Source: Oscheius tipulae (taxonomy: Eukaryota; Nematoda; Chromadorea; Rhabditida; Rhabditidae). From it: a DNA stretch of 64,000 bases. The DNA lies in contig JASJZH010000006.1 of NCBI GenBank assembly GCA_037178975.1, forward strand, positions 682,001-746,000, in the 5' to 3' direction. Below the pieces are notes generated by a model, which was not told the DNA's origin, ran no database searches, and saw nothing but the letters and a program-made list of their open reading frames with translations. The stretch's first letter is position 1, and every line of letters starts with the position of its first letter. Below are positions 51,562 through 64,000 of the stretch, one piece after another. The position numbers and the translations under genes are program-made.

Positions 51562-54500
51562 CTGACACATTTACACGACTTCATCTTAACATATATTCTG
51601 CTTTTCTATTTGGTGAACATACTTAAACAGCATTGATTACAATACCTTTAGGATGTATGAAATTTTGAGCCCTACAGGCCAAAGTGTTTACTAGTACAAC
51701 TTTATACCTTCTGTGTTGATGTGCCGCAAGTGACAGGAAAAGACACATTACTCGTGTGGCTAGGCGTCGGCGGCTCGTTAGCATGGCAAAAGACTATCGC
51801 TGCGTGGAGATCTCGACCCCCGCAACCTGGACCAACAATGACAATTACTCCTGTGAGTACTTATCCAGTGTGGGAACGGCGACCAGCGGTCTCATTCTCA
51901 CCTTTTTTCTTCTGCGGTGACTTTCCTTTGGGCAAAAAAGTTCTCGGCCCACGCGGATGCTGTCTCATTGCATCCTCCTATCAGTCTTTTTCTCCGACGC
52001 GCCCGCGCGAACACATCCAGCCCAACACTCAGCTGTTTGTCAGGTGTGATTGACCTCCGCGAGAGAAAGTTGAAGCAGAGCGGCAGACTTCACTTGAGCC
52101 GTCGCTCAGTTTCTGTTTGACATGCTAAGTTACGACTTAAAACCTTTGTAATTTTATTGTCTTCGAGCAGCACTGAACCTATAAAACCATGAATAGGTTC
52201 CGACTAAATGTAAATCATTCTTACAATCAGCTATCAGATGTCAATCAAATTAGTCTGTCTTCGCTTCTTTTTTCGCTAATTGCTCGGTAGCCAATCTCTC
52301 AGTTCAAAATTTTTGACAAACTCTGTTTTTCCTGCATCCACTGAATTTGCACTTCCTAACTATGTTTTTGAACTCAGCTTATAAACCGCAAGCCATTTTC
52401 CGCGACATCCCTGTAACCTTTATAGTTTTATCAGTTGACCATCTTCTCTGATTCAGCGACATCTATGAGTTATCTACTTCACGTTACCATTAACAATTGA
52501 ATTCGGACACAATTCTTAACCTCCCTCTATGTTTGTTTGTTGTCGGCGCAATGTTCCTTATTCGCGCCTCTTTGCATAATTATACTCCAACCGCATCTCC
52601 CTGTTGCACTCCAAAAACTGACCGCCGGTATCATGTCTCGCTCAGTCACTCTATTGGCACCACGAGAAAGACATCCCGCCTCGCCATACATCAGTCCTCC
52701 AAGTTGACTCTTTTGTGCCGACCTCTTGAGTAGCTGACGGCGGCGGCAGACTTGTCGTAAAAAAACTTTTATGATCCGAGCTCCTGTCTCGGGCGAAGGG
52801 TCACGCTAATTTTCCTAGCTGATCTTGCGCTCTCATCAACAATGCCATTTTGATTAATGTATCTCTCAACTTCGCGCGCTCAGTCAGTTTTCCCGCGCGT
52901 CAAAATTTACAACCAGTGTTGAAACACGCCCTCTTGACACTTGTCTTTCTTGACTTGTTCACCTCGTCCACTTTTCAGCTTTTTTTCTGATCCCCATTTT
53001 CAGCACGCTTTGTCAGTGTTTACGAACACATTCCCGTCGACCACATTCTCACAGAAGACTCAAGTGCTCTTTTGGAACTGTGTTCCTTTTGCGGGCAACA
53101 TTTTCATCTCTCTTTAGGAACAAATTTAGCAAGGCTAAAGCCGCTTTGTAACAGTCTTTCGCTCACGCTCATGCATGAATGGCCAATTTTGGAAGTGATA
53201 CTAGCTTTAAAGGGATAGCCTTGACAACGATAGTTTCAACTAACAGGGTGCAGTGGCTTAAAGTTCTTGTCTAGTAAACCATTTGGTCAAATGTTATCTG
53301 TCAACAAGCCGCACCACATCTCCTTGAAATTACAAGCGCTGTAGATAGTTCACTATTGTACTGTTGTATAATCTCCGCTGAACTTTTCTTTTATTTGTTT
53401 CCCTTTTTTGCCAAACCCTTCAGTGAACAAAAGACCAGATGCTGTGAAGAAACATGCTGTTTATGACACCAACAGTTTTGTAAACTTTGTTTTAGTCTTT
53501 TATACATTTTCACCATGATTTCCTAACTTTTTTGTTTCTAAGGTTTTCACTGTGGCTGGGCCTCATCCTCGAATGTCTAGCTCTTTCTCAAAGTGTCCAA
53601 AGGGACCCAGAAGTTTTCTCTTTTCTTAGAATCGTTAACCTTGGACGCATAATTAAACCAACACAGCTATAGCGCTGCAATTTAATTTGACTATTGTGAA
53701 GAGAGAGGCGGTTGCCTTGAACCATAAGAGTTCATGTTGCCGTTTCTGTTACCTAATTGAGAGTTAGGAAATGGCAGTAAATTGGCCAAAATTAAGGAAA
53801 AAAACTTTCTCTCAATTGGCCTAACTATCAGCTGGAACAAGCTTTCCACTTTTTCTAGTTCTAAGCGTTCCCTTGGCTGTAAACAACTAGCCAGAATGCA
53901 AGGTTTCCCATTTCCATATCGTCTAGACATTTGTAAATGTTAAAAATGACTAAACTAAGGCTATGAATGCTTGCTTGGCACGACTATGCGCTGGTGAATG
54001 TTTATTTGTGGGTTCGTATCCAACTGAGGGTTTTTTGTGAAATTGATAGGCATCTCTCCGCCAATCTCTGCCCGCAGTTCTCTATCTGATCAAAAAGGTC
54101 GAATAAGCGTCAGAACTAATTGCACGCCCGTAGCTGAAGTTCCACTTTTTATCTCTCACTTCATTCTTTTCTTTTCAAAAAGTTTGAACTATTAACAGAT
54201 GAAGAGACAGAACTACGTCCCCTTCTCTTTGCCCGTAAAGTTCCGGTATCATTTTTCCCAAAATTGATGACTATAGGTCATCGGTCCATTTTCTCCCTAC
54301 AAACAGCTGGTCATAACTGCTCTTTCTCTGCCATCTCACCGTTATCAATTACCTGAAATTCCGGTATCATTTTTTCCAAAAGATCGTTATTCACGGCTTG
54401 TAAAACGAGGGATCGACGCCCGTTCTTACCACTCCGTACTTTCAAGTTTCCCAAAAAATTCTTTTCATTCCCCCCGGTTTGAGCGTCTTTTGGTACTTTG

Positions 54501-57262
54501 TGAACTGCAAACCATGCCAAAGACCAGTTCTCGATGACAGTTTAGTCGGGGGCGTATAAAGTTAGTTGTTTTCGTCTTTCGTTTTCTGTAATTCCCTCCA
54601 TTGTTCTTGGAAGTAGAACCTTTGCAGTAATTCTTTAAGACGAACAGCTGCAAAAAAAGAATGCAAAAATGCAAAAAAGGATACCAGTTCTTGTACCATT
54701 CTATAGACGCAACAAGATCTTTGGTTTGCTTACTCTGCCACAAACAACTGGTCGTGGTCACTTATAATGTTTCAAAATGGTTGGCCTGCAAACACTGTTT
54801 GAGGTACAATTCAACAAAACATCCGAAATCTTATAGCAACTATTTCTGATAGGAAATTGTACATACTGGACAGTTCCGGATCCTATCTATTACGTTCCCT
54901 TTCAATTTTTCCTTTGTTTACCTTCCCTTTTCAACAAAAAGCTTCCGCTCAAAGCACCTGGGTGGTCCCGCCTGATGATGCACCACTTCGCCTCTAGGCG
55001 CCAGACTGGCGGCAAATTCTGATAACGACGCAACTATTGACAGTTAGTACGATGCATTTCGCAGCATGATTCACTTTTTGTGTTAAATATTTTTGAGTAT
55101 TGCGGTCAAAAGACTTTCGCGCGCGCGTCTCGACCCCCAGCACCCGTTCGGCGGTAGCAGTCAAAGCGGTTCGGGAGCTGTCAGTGTCGCCCGGGCTCTT
55201 ATATGTTTGCGTACAGGGCACACCACCGGCTGATCGCTCCTTCCGCAACCACACACGGCGATAATCCGCCTCTTACGCTATCGCTTAACCTTCTCCCTTG
55301 CTTCTTTGTGTTCGATTTGATACATTTTCGCGGGGCGTACAAGAAGCAATGTTTTTGATGACAGATTGCTTGCGTAACTGTTCGGTCAGCGGCGCTCTTA
55401 ATTTGATTATGTCATGGCGCAGACCGGTAGTAGATCGTCACGGTGCAATAATGATTTTGTCATTGAACCAGAAGTGCTCCAAAAAAGGAGGGCTCTGTCA
55501 AACTTCACCTGTTGTATTAGGCACCTTTGATGTTTTGGATTCAGTGTTTGCCTTGTCAACCTTTTTTGTGATAAGTTTTACTCAATTCCAGGTTTTGTCG
55601 TCCGTTTCCCTTGATTTTTTGGTGTTCTCGTCTTTCTTTTGCGAAGTGACTAATCTTCGAAAACGTTATAACCCTATTGTCTCCCTCATTTTATAACTTT
55701 TCGGAATCATTCAAAAAGATGGCTGTTGCGGAATAGTGACATTTCTTTCTCCTTTGCTTTGCTTATATAAATCTCCCATCATTCTGCTCATGTTTACACA
55801 TCCTTGCCCATCCCGTGGACGATTATCACTTGCCATTTTCAGCCGGGTGTACAAGCAATCTTCTCCCCATCTCACAAACCGTTTAGCGAACTTCTTGTTC
55901 ATTTCCTTTTATTACTCTTGGCCCCCGAAACTATACAGCTCTTATCTCGGTCGGGGCTCTTTCATTTCTTTCTTCCCACCTCTTGTCACAAATCAAACAA
56001 CTGTTCTATTTTCAACACAGCACTTAGAGGTTTTGGGTAATTTGTTGGTCTTATTTCCATCTATGCATTTGGGCGTTTCCCAAAGTTTTATTTCTTGAAG
56101 TACAACAGTATATTGGATCGTCATTTTCCATTTCTCTCTTTCTTCAAACTAATGAAAACTTGGTGTGTAATGGTAATCATCTCTCAGCTAATCGAAGTTG
56201 TCAGCTACCAGTTTGGGCTGTATGGGCTTGTACCGTCAGTAGCTTGCGCTACCAGTCTCTTCGCAATTCTTTTTCCCAGCCTCCAGATGGCTCCCGAAAT
56301 GCCGCCGTTAGGCTGGAGGCAAAAAGAGGAAAGTGGGGAGGGGACTGTCCGTTTGTCTCTTTACAGCGTTCCAAAGCTTTCCATTTTTGGCTTTTGGGAA
56401 ACGCAGTGCACAGCGAAAGTGAGTCTCCCATCTTGAAATGTGATACTATTCTCTTGCACAGCAAGCTGGAACATTTTTGGTCTCACCTTTTTTTGGCACT
56501 GGAACTCACTAGTTACTCAACCTTCTGAGAATTTAAAATGTTTTTCTGAGATTTGTCAGTTTATCCGAGCAAGCCTAACGCTTTCTGATCCACTCTTGCC
56601 TAAACGTCTTTCTTTTCTGATTCTCTTTCTTCTCAAACTATAGTATCAAATTGATGCTAAGGACCTGTCAGTCACTTTTTTTAGCAAGTTACCACATTTT
56701 CAGACGGAGTCAAAGTTGTGATATTTGCTCTATCAGACGAAACCATTGAATCATATCATATGCTCTTAGCTTGAAAAATTGAATGTCTAAAGCTGTGGTG
56801 GTGTGAAACTTTTTTGACAGATAGGTAAAGAAAAAGTTTCCTCTATTTCTAGCAAACAGTTTCAGACTGGCTTTTTTTTGTTTGAGTTATGACCACAGCA
56901 TGTTTGGTGAATCACTGTTTTCACGTCACAAATTTCCAAAGCAGAGTGAAATAAATATCTGCTGTGATTTTAACTCAAATTTTGCTTTTTTTTCGGTTGT
57001 GAAACTTATGTTCCCAAGTCCTCTGCATCGGAAATGACCAATTCCTGCTGCTTCACTCCCTGCCCTCACATATTCAAATTACGACCGCACGCGAGTACTT
57101 TTTATGACGATTGTGTGCCAATCAGGTTACCGGTTTGCATATCTAGTTGTTGTGGTTGCTAAATCCATGCACACCCCCCGCTACTCTGGGATAAACTTTA
57201 CCAGCTTGTCCTGCACTTGTTCACTTTTTCCCTTTGAAAGCCAAAAATAGTTCAGTTTTCAG
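51562..57262. other. Gene-poor, pyrimidine-rich region of 5.7 kb
   Basis: No ORF here has both splice sites and plausible composition. Long C/T-rich plus-strand stretches open artefactual frames (for example 55736-56098 and 56095-56436). Two short related segments occur: around 51790-51830 and 55105-55145 both contain an AAAGACT-TCGC run followed by TCTCGACCCCC. It may be a long intron, distal regulatory DNA of the DOK gene, or both. Confidence 0.5.
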
Positions 57263-59447
57263 ATGGACGTTTCGGATGAGCCTGACCGCCCACTCTATGC
57301 AACTCATCTTGAAGTGTATCATGACAAATTGATCGGCAAGGTAAGCCAAATATCATTTACGGTTCTGTTTTTTTTATTCACCGTGAAAAACCGATCGAGT
57401 TTTTCGTGCACTCATGCTTCGACCAAATTCCTATAACTATAAGGTTTCCGCGAATAGTAGCATTGATTTTCAACCCTATTCGCTTTTTGCAAAGTTTATT
57501 GCAACTACGATTACAAACATGGGAAATTTGGCCACGTTTTAGCATATTTTATATTCTAGAATGTTTGCAATAAAAACATATCATCAAATCAAATTATTCG
57601 ATTATCTCAAATCCTTATATAGAAGTGGAAGAAACTGATCGCTCTCGTCTTCGAAGAGTCCACGTACGGTCGAGCTCGAATGGAACTATATGCCAGTGAA
57701 GAGAAGATAAAGGAAGGATCTCCCTCGCGGACTCTGCTTTTGACCGAATGCGTTAGTATGCGCGGGTCCCACACAGGTGCATTTTTCTCTCTTCGAATAG
57801 CTCCATCTTTTTAGGACATCGCCAAACAATTCGCATCCTTCTGAAAGACAACAGTACCTTGGAAATCTACAGTCAGAACCACGACACACTTCTGGAAGCT
57901 TTGAGCAAGATTGCTTTTCCGAAGAAATATGTGACACTTCCGAGTACGATACTGGACTCGCCGACGTCTTCGGAAGAAGAGGATTTTGTTCTGAGCGACA
58001 ACTATCCTGTTCTGTTGCTACCATCCCTACTTACGAAGACAAAACAACTCTCCGAGGGTAGCTACCGTCTCCACTTTGGCGATGTGTTATCGCTTCTCAT
58101 GGCTGAGACTCAAGTCCTGAGTTTCAACTATTGTGATATTGTTTGGTAAGGAAAGAATTGAAAGTTCAACATAATTGGTAAACTTACAGGATTGCTGCTG
58201 GTGAAAACTGCCTGGGATTTGAAGTAATACATGACGGAGTATATGAGTTCATCTGTGCACAGCCATTGGTCATCATGGAGAGCTTTAGGTAAGATACTTT
58301 TTAGTACAGAGAGAGACAAACAAAGACAGAAACTGAAACTTCTAAACTGATTCCCATGCAAACAAGATCCACGCAGTCAATACCATTCAAATGGAATAAG
58401 ACCCTGACCGAAGAAGGGAGCTTCATCGGGCCACGTTAGCTCAGTGGTAGAGCGTTGGACTTTTAATCCAACGGTCAAGGGTTCGACCCCCTTACGTGGC
58501 TGGAATTTTTGCCTTTTTACCATTCTTGAAGATCGATATATAATTTCTTCAAAAACTTTCGTCTGCCCTATAGCGTTTATATTTTGATAGTTTGCTAGGA
58601 AGCGTTAAAAGCAAAGTTTCAGGTGTCACATTCGGTTTACTTCAATTTTCACCCCAGTCAGCGTAAAAACTTCTAACAAGTACAACAGGACATACCATCC
58701 CAACCGATCGTCAACATTGGACACACCGGAAACAAGGTAGTTTTGTGTTAAACACTGTACCGATCCTTAATTTTTAGCAAAAACTCAACATTGGAAAGCA
58801 AACAATCTACATCCTCAATGAGTCCTCTTCCTCCTCCAGACAGTTTTGCCGATTTCACTCCCCAGATGACCAGCAGCCCATTGAACACCTCGTACACGAG
58901 TGAATACGACTCTTTCTCTCACGAGGAGAAGGACAAGAAGAGCCGCGGAATCTTCGGCTTTCTTAGAAGGTCGGTTTATCAACTACGGGTCAATTGACCG
59001 GGAGGGTAGGAGCAAACATAGACTGCTTGGCGCAATGGTAGCGCGTTCGACTCCAGATCGAAAGGTTGGGCGTTCGATCCGCTCAGTGGTCAAAACTTTT
59101 TTGCTTTTGAACTGAAATAGCACAATGTGGTAAGCTTTAAGTAAATGTTTCACAATTGTTTAGGCAAAAATCATAGACACTAATATTATTGTAATTAAAA
59201 CTGTCTTGTTTTCAGAAACTCAAAAAAACGGAAGGATGAAGAAGGTCGTCCCAGTTTCGAGCAGGATGCAAACAGCGAATGGTTTAGGATTGAAAAGCAG
59301 AACCCTTCACCTCCTCCTCCCAGAGATACCAAGTTACACGAGGAGATCCACATTATGCAATTCCGTCAGGAGCTGGAAAAGTCTTTAGCTGAGAGCAAGC
59401 TCCGACGGGACAAAGCACAGCAGCAGGCTGCTATTCCTGAAGAATGA
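57263..59447 (+). CDS. DOK-family adaptor: PH plus IRS-type PTB domain
   Basis: Seven exons (57263-57340, 57623-57776, 57815-58145, 58190-58288, 58689-58736, 58778-58969, 59216-59447) join in phase throughout, giving 377 residues. Exons 1-3 form a PH domain: EVYHDKLIGKKWKKLIALVF, TYGRARMELYASEEK, LLLTECVSMRG and an IRILL strand. Exons 3-4 form an IRS-type PTB: GSYRLHFGDVLSLLMAETQV, LSFNYCDIVWIAAGENCLGF and GVYEFICAQ. The C-terminal third is disordered, Ser/Pro-rich with a Lys/Arg patch and PSPPPPRD, ending in a helix (MQFRQELEKSLAESKLRR). DOK proteins are membrane-recruited adaptors downstream of receptor tyrosine kinases. The ATG is preceded directly by TTTTCAG, consistent with a trans-splice acceptor. 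The GRxC-type Arg pair of typical PTBs is replaced by AAGENC. Confidence 0.9.
58430..58501 (+). tRNA. tRNA-Lys (TTT), inside an intron of the DOK gene
   Basis: 72 nt. Acceptor GCCACGT pairs with ACGTGGC, loop CTTTTAA gives anticodon TTT, and the T arm is GGGTTCGACCCCC. All arms pair. It lies in the 400-bp intron between exons 4 and 5 in the same orientation as the host gene. Confidence 0.95.
59021..59092 (+). tRNA. tRNA-Trp (CCA), inside an intron of the DOK gene
   Basis: 72 nt. Acceptor GACTGCT pairs with AGTGGTC through two G:U pairs, anticodon stem TTCGA/TCGAA with loop CTCCAGA gives CCA, and the T loop contains GTTCGATCC. It lies in the last intron of the host gene, same strand. Confidence 0.92.
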
Positions 59448-60795
59448 ATTCTTCGGATTCGATGACCTCAAGAAACTGCGCACTTACAAGTGATACCGGT
59501 CTGTAGATGTGTCGTATCGATGCTTTAGTTTCAAAAAGATACAAATAACAAAATTTTATTTAATGTTCAGTCTTTTTCCTCCTTCCTTCCCAGGGGACGA
59601 CTTGGCCCGGCGGCCTCGGAGCTGTCCATAGGGTCCCGGAGGGCAGCAACATTTATCACCAAGGACGACGGTCACTCTTAATCTGCATTTCCATATAGGC
59701 GACGCCCAGTCACCCCTCTGCTATTATTCTCCTCGGTATTGTTTTTCAAAACAGAAGCTCCCACGGAATCAGAGCCCAAATTCGATCGAAATTTGTCTGC
59801 AAGTGTCTCTAATTCGTTTATCTGCAATGGGCTGGTAATAGACGCAGCTGCTCCCTATTTGGCTCTTCCTTTTACACCATTAGCTTGCCGCAAGGTGTAC
59901 ATTTTGCTTTGTACATAATCAAGATAGTTTATCATGTATAGACAATATATACTAACAGAGAATCTTGAAAATGGAACACTTCGAAACTATCGTATACGGC
60001 TGTCTAAAAGAGGTATAAGCACAAAACTTCTGCGTGGCATTTTTTTTAATTTGATTCAGTCTGAACAAAAATAAAATAAAAAGAAAATGTAAGGCTCACT
60101 AAATTCACGAGTAACCTGAAATTTGTAGCCAGTTCGCGAAACTTCACAGTTTATTATATATCCTTCTTACACAAAGGAAGAACGTTGGCTATTGACCAAT
60201 TGTATCACATATGTAAGTTCAGAAGTAATGGGTTCAAGCACAGTCTAATGATTACTCTTTTGAGCTAATAGAGTTTGAAACCGACGGTCCCGATTTGAAA
60301 TTTTGATTGATTCAAAGGTTTTCATTATTTACCTCTCTCACAAACACAAGCCTATGAATTCGGCAGACGGTAGATATATTGTACAGATTCATCGATGCCA
60401 AAAGCTCTGAAACTGCTGGAATTGCCATCTTCCCAATAATCCCCTAATTAATCTAAGCCATTTGTCGGCATCCTTCGGAGCGCTAATGATAAATAGCTGT
60501 ATATCCTGTTGCGCTGTCAACTGTTCGAGGTTATATCATTCTGTCTCTGCCTTTTGCGGTAGTTCCCAAAGATTCGGCCACCGATTTTGGGATCCATTGG
60601 TCTCAATGTCGCGAGAGTCCCCCCAATTTCAAACCCAAATTGAAGGCATGTCATTGGAGAGCGAACTCACCACGGCTACCAAGTTTATTATTGTTATTGA
60701 CGTATCGCATTGCCGTGTGCGTATATATATTGTTGTGTGAGATTATACTCTTTGAGAGGGCGGACAGCCAGCCTGCTAGGTTAATTCACACAACC
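59448..60795. other. Intergenic with one GC-rich patch
   Basis: Around 59590-59660 GC content jumps well above its surroundings. Short frames exist on both strands (minus reads ALRDPMDSSEAAGPSRPLG) but have no splice support. A TATATATAT run near 60722 may mark a promoter for the exon at 60796. Confidence 0.4.
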
Positions 60796-60837
60796 ATGAC
60801 ACCCGCCGCTGTGACAGGATCACGCCCAATCCTTCAG
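60796..60837 (+). CDS. Possible first coding exon
   Basis: The ATG at 60796 encodes MTPAAVTGSRPILQ and ends at a good donor (CAG then GTACC) in phase 0. A phase-0 compatible acceptor, CTCCTTTGCAG, occurs at the window's right edge with GQALANPIV open to the end. If joined, the intron would be about 3.15 kb, unusually long for this window. Weak evidence on its own. Confidence 0.3.
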
Positions 60838-63800
60838 GTACCATTAGTGGAAATTTTTGTGGATTGCTTTTATTAATTAACGATAAAGAGCTGCGAAAGT
60901 AGCCGCCATATTTTTATTTCGGACACTCATTGTATTTTGCCCAGTAGGAAAAGTAATATCTCTTCGAGGACATATTCTCTCCAAATTCCGTCGTACAGCC
61001 CGTGAACTCGTGTATCAGCCCCAAATGCCACCCTGACTTTGAAGTGTTTGTTGATATTGAATCCGGTTGACCATAACATGGATCACGAATCTCTTGAAAT
61101 TTCGTAAGGCAAACAGATATCCAACACCGACGATACCGCCATTCCCAGCCTCGTGTCCATCCCTAATTCAGAAAACAAACGTTGTAGCCAACTTTTCGCA
61201 CGGTCGCAACTGTCGTCTTTTTTACGTCGACTTAATTGCAGGCTGACTGTACAGGATGACAGCGAACGCGCCAATCCGGGGTGTCAGTGGCTGCCAGCGC
61301 GATTACTCTGATCCGAAGGCGAACGCAAACTTCATCAATTAGATGACTGGTAGACTGATGTGCAGAAGAAATTTGAACTGGTGCTCAAGCGCTTATGAGC
61401 GACTGTAGTTTTAAATTCTTTCTCTACAGCTAGAAATCTATAAAGTGCGGCGAAAAAGTTCACTTTTTATTCACGGGAGCCCAGCTCCTGCATAATTCAA
61501 CAAATTTGACCCTGCCCACACCAGGTGTGGTCCTTTTCGACCTGAAGTCTCGCGTAAACTTCCATTCCGGAAACAGAGTTCGCTTTGTCCGGCCGTAGCC
61601 TCCCAACCTGTCTACTCTTCTGCACTTATTTGGTCGCAACCCCGCTGTGTTTTCTATCTCTTGCTGGCAAGTGACTCTGCAAATATTGCAAAGACCCCGA
61701 TTTGTGTTTGTTTGAAATGTACGTGGGCTTGCCTTTTATGGTCTTCAAACTTTTGAGAAGGACAGGAAAAGAGAGAAAGAGAGAATCAGACGAGATGGCA
61801 CATTGGACAGTAAGGAAATAATGCCTTGCCCTGTATATTTCTGTTTTTGTTAGGTCGAACCTTCTCATAATCAGACCATTTATCACACTCTTCTCTAAGA
61901 TTTTTGTATACAAGAATGTCTATAAAAATCACCATGTTTGCCTCATTTTTCAACCTTCAAGCCCAATGTTTCAACAAACGAAGCTGGCGACCCTGTTCAA
62001 ACTCACATTGTGTACCGGAAGAATGTTAATCAGCTGTTCTCCGCTAGCCTTAGTTCCGTCGCCGTAGAACCCCGCGATTTTCCCATCGTTCCCTCAGCAC
62101 GCGTTCCTTTTGTTTTTCACAGCTAAGCACATCCGTAAAACCGTTCTCACGGAGACACCTGCTTCTATTTTTTTCCGGTATTACGCGAGTGTGGTCTTCA
62201 CTTATTTTCCAGCCTTGTACAGATTCTGTCTTGTGATTAGCAGTTTAATGTTTTCAGTGATTCCTAACAACCTTGAGTACGTAGAGAAAGCTTTTCCAAG
62301 TACAAATTAGAATAGTAGGCCAAATTCTTGTTGATCATAAGCTTGCCCAAACAGCAATGTTTCGCGAAGCTGTAGCTTTTAGATGCGATAGAAAAGATGG
62401 TTTGCACATGCCGCGTTTCAAATTATCTTGCAACTTCTTTTTTACCTCAGTAACCTTTTCTCCAAGACATTCTTTGATCTCCAAGTGCAAAGTACTTAGG
62501 CTTTCTTCTCAAATGGACTCGGAAACATGGCTGCCCTGCTCACCTAATCCTCTCAAGCAATTCCGTTCTTCAGTTTTTTACAGCATTCGTCAAAGAAGCC
62601 CCATCTCACAGCGCCACGCCCAAAAATTGAGGTCTTTAAGTTGCTTCCCTCTCCTCTTACTGATTACCTTGTGCGTCATTAGCGCCAGTCAGCATATGGC
62701 GCCGTGTTCGTTTCCTTCTTGTGAAGAAGAAGAATGCATTAGAGGAGAGGGAAGGGCCCGCGTCCGAGACGGACAATTTGCATGGGAGGACCAAGAGATT
62801 GCCCTTTTGCTCACATCTTATTCAAGAGAGTCCACACACAGGGCTTTTTTCTGTGTGTCCGGGGCATTAGTCTTCTTCGCGCCTCTTTCCCCGTTTGCAT
62901 GGCTTTGAGGTCAATATTAGGTTCTAAAGTTCATGCAACACCAACTATAGAAAACTTTAGAAAATACCTTCTCTTTTTTAGCTTAGACATCTGCAAATTA
63001 CCAAAAGCAAAAAGCTGAATGTTTGGAGTCATGGTTCCCACAGACTGTCCCTTACCATCGGATACAATTAACGAAGACCAGTTGATGCTAATGTGTCAGA
63101 ATAAGGCGGTGTCTTTTATGGGGGACCTCTTTTTCTCACTTCGCAAAATAGCCACTGCGATTCACAATACCTCTCTGTCTAAATTTCTTTTGAGAATTTC
63201 GAGTTGGCATCTTTTGCGCCTAGGGAGAATAATGTGGTGGATGAAATTCAAAGCTGATGGACAGATGTTTGCAATGCGCTAATCACCCCCAATCGTCTCG
63301 CTACCCTTCAAAGAATCCTCCCGGATAAGATACTACTCTAGCATAATGGATTAATTTTCTTTTCTAATTTTGTGAACAGGAAAGGAGCCAGAACTTTAGC
63401 GTAGTAGGATAATAGATAAGTTTAAAAAAAAAGTGAAAAGTTCTGAAGGTCTGATCACTCTGACAAGCGTATTATATTCAAGCTTTGGTATCCCATTTTA
63501 TGACAATAAATCGGCTCAGTTTTCTTATCTACCGTATGATAAAAATTCCCCTTTTTACAAGAAACATCTGTCCTGCCAACTCAAGAAAAATGTGATACCC
63601 AACACTGCGCGCCTCATTAAGATTATACAAACACCTCCACTCGGCCTCTATGCCCTTGGTCTCGCACGCACTTTTTCCGAAGAGGCAGTTCGCGCCAAAG
63701 GATCTCCCACGACCCCAAAGTCAAAGTATTTTTAAAGTCTCGCGTAATTGCGACACTGACGCTGTTACTAAACAGCATGTAATCCCATCACTGATAAGCT

Positions 63801-63990
63801 TCTTTTGTTTGTTTCTGGCTCCAAGACCTTCAAAAATAGAGTGAAAACGTTTTGGCCCCGATCCCTAACTTCGTTTCTTTATTGCGGGTCCCCGTCCGCC
63901 TCTCGAGCTCTTGTTCTCACCCAATTCAGACATTTTCTGAATGTTACTATATCGATGTCTGCTCCTTTGCAGGGCCAAGCCCTCGCTAAT
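60838..63990. other. No gene resolved; possible long first intron
   Basis: The longest frame (62357-62908, 183 codons) is Ser/Phe-rich, lacks motifs and splice sites, and looks like chance openness. Nothing else recognised. Confidence 0.4.
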
Positions 63991-64000
63991 CCCATCGTCT
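63991..64000 (+). CDS. Possible exon starting at the right edge
   Basis: It follows a strong acceptor (TTTGCAG) with an open frame beginning in GQALANPIV when read from the acceptor. Only a few codons are visible, so its identity is unknown. Confidence 0.25.

Noticed and set aside
51721-52053. 110-codon ORF with GVGGSLAWQKTIAAW
   Set aside because: Starts without splice or promoter context. The initial part shares only a short motif with 55.1 kb, and I could not support it as coding.
62357-62908. 183-codon plus-strand ORF, one of the longest in the window
   Set aside because: Composition follows the local pyrimidine bias, no domain or signal is visible and no splice sites frame it. Length alone is not enough.
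1-64000. CRISPR array, bacterial operon or phage-like module
   Set aside because: No spaced direct repeats, no Shine-Dalgarno-led gene trains and introns throughout; the window is eukaryotic.

Overview
The window is nuclear DNA of a nematode. Three lines of evidence support this. Most introns are short (about 35-60 nt) with GTAAGT-like donors and TTTTCAG or TTTTTAG acceptors. There are several nematode-type seven-transmembrane chemoreceptors (Srh-like, Str-like and Srg-superfamily-like). There is also a spliced-leader RNA gene whose leader resembles SL1 and which carries an Sm site. RTE and mariner transposons and scattered single tRNA genes fit the same picture. The species cannot be named from the sequence.

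Layout. 0-5 kb: the edge of an RTE reverse transcriptase, a repeat-exon gene of unknown function (minus strand) and a broken mariner carrying its own insertion. 5-9 kb: two complete chemoreceptor genes on opposite strands plus receptor debris. 9-11.5 kb: a chromodomain/pre-SET/SET/post-SET gene of the SUV39 type, preceded by a truncated partial copy of itself. 12-13.6 kb: a secreted Cys-rich protein with a PEBP domain and a second small Cys-rich secreted protein. 14-20.2 kb: a cluster of unrecognised small helix-rich secreted or membrane genes, with the SL RNA gene lying between the arms of an inverted duplication. 20-26 kb: tRNA-Ser, small secreted ORFs, a nearly intact RTE retrotransposon and two tRNA-like (SINE-like) sequences.

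27.8-34.4 kb holds one large gene with a divergent forkhead-type winged helix. 36-41.4 kb holds a second large gene with a Pro-rich start, a Ser-rich middle, a ubiquitin-interacting-motif-like helix and one CCHH zinc finger. 41.5-50.7 kb is a rearranged region: two tRNA-Asn copies, tRNA-Ala, five chemoreceptor pieces of which only the last is complete, and an inverted repeat with arms of about 380 bp. 51.6-57.2 kb is gene-poor and pyrimidine-rich. 57.3-59.4 kb is a fully in-frame DOK-family adaptor (PH plus IRS-type PTB) with tRNA-Lys and tRNA-Trp inside introns. The last 4.5 kb holds only a possible first exon and the start of a possible second exon.

Exon models were built by hand from splice-site phase. 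Models whose phases agree at every junction (DOK, Srh-like receptor, both other complete receptors, PEBP gene) are the most reliable. At least four other genes fail at a single junction, and each would be repaired by one extra base in an A/T homopolymer. This suggests undercalled homopolymers in the assembly at least as much as gene decay.
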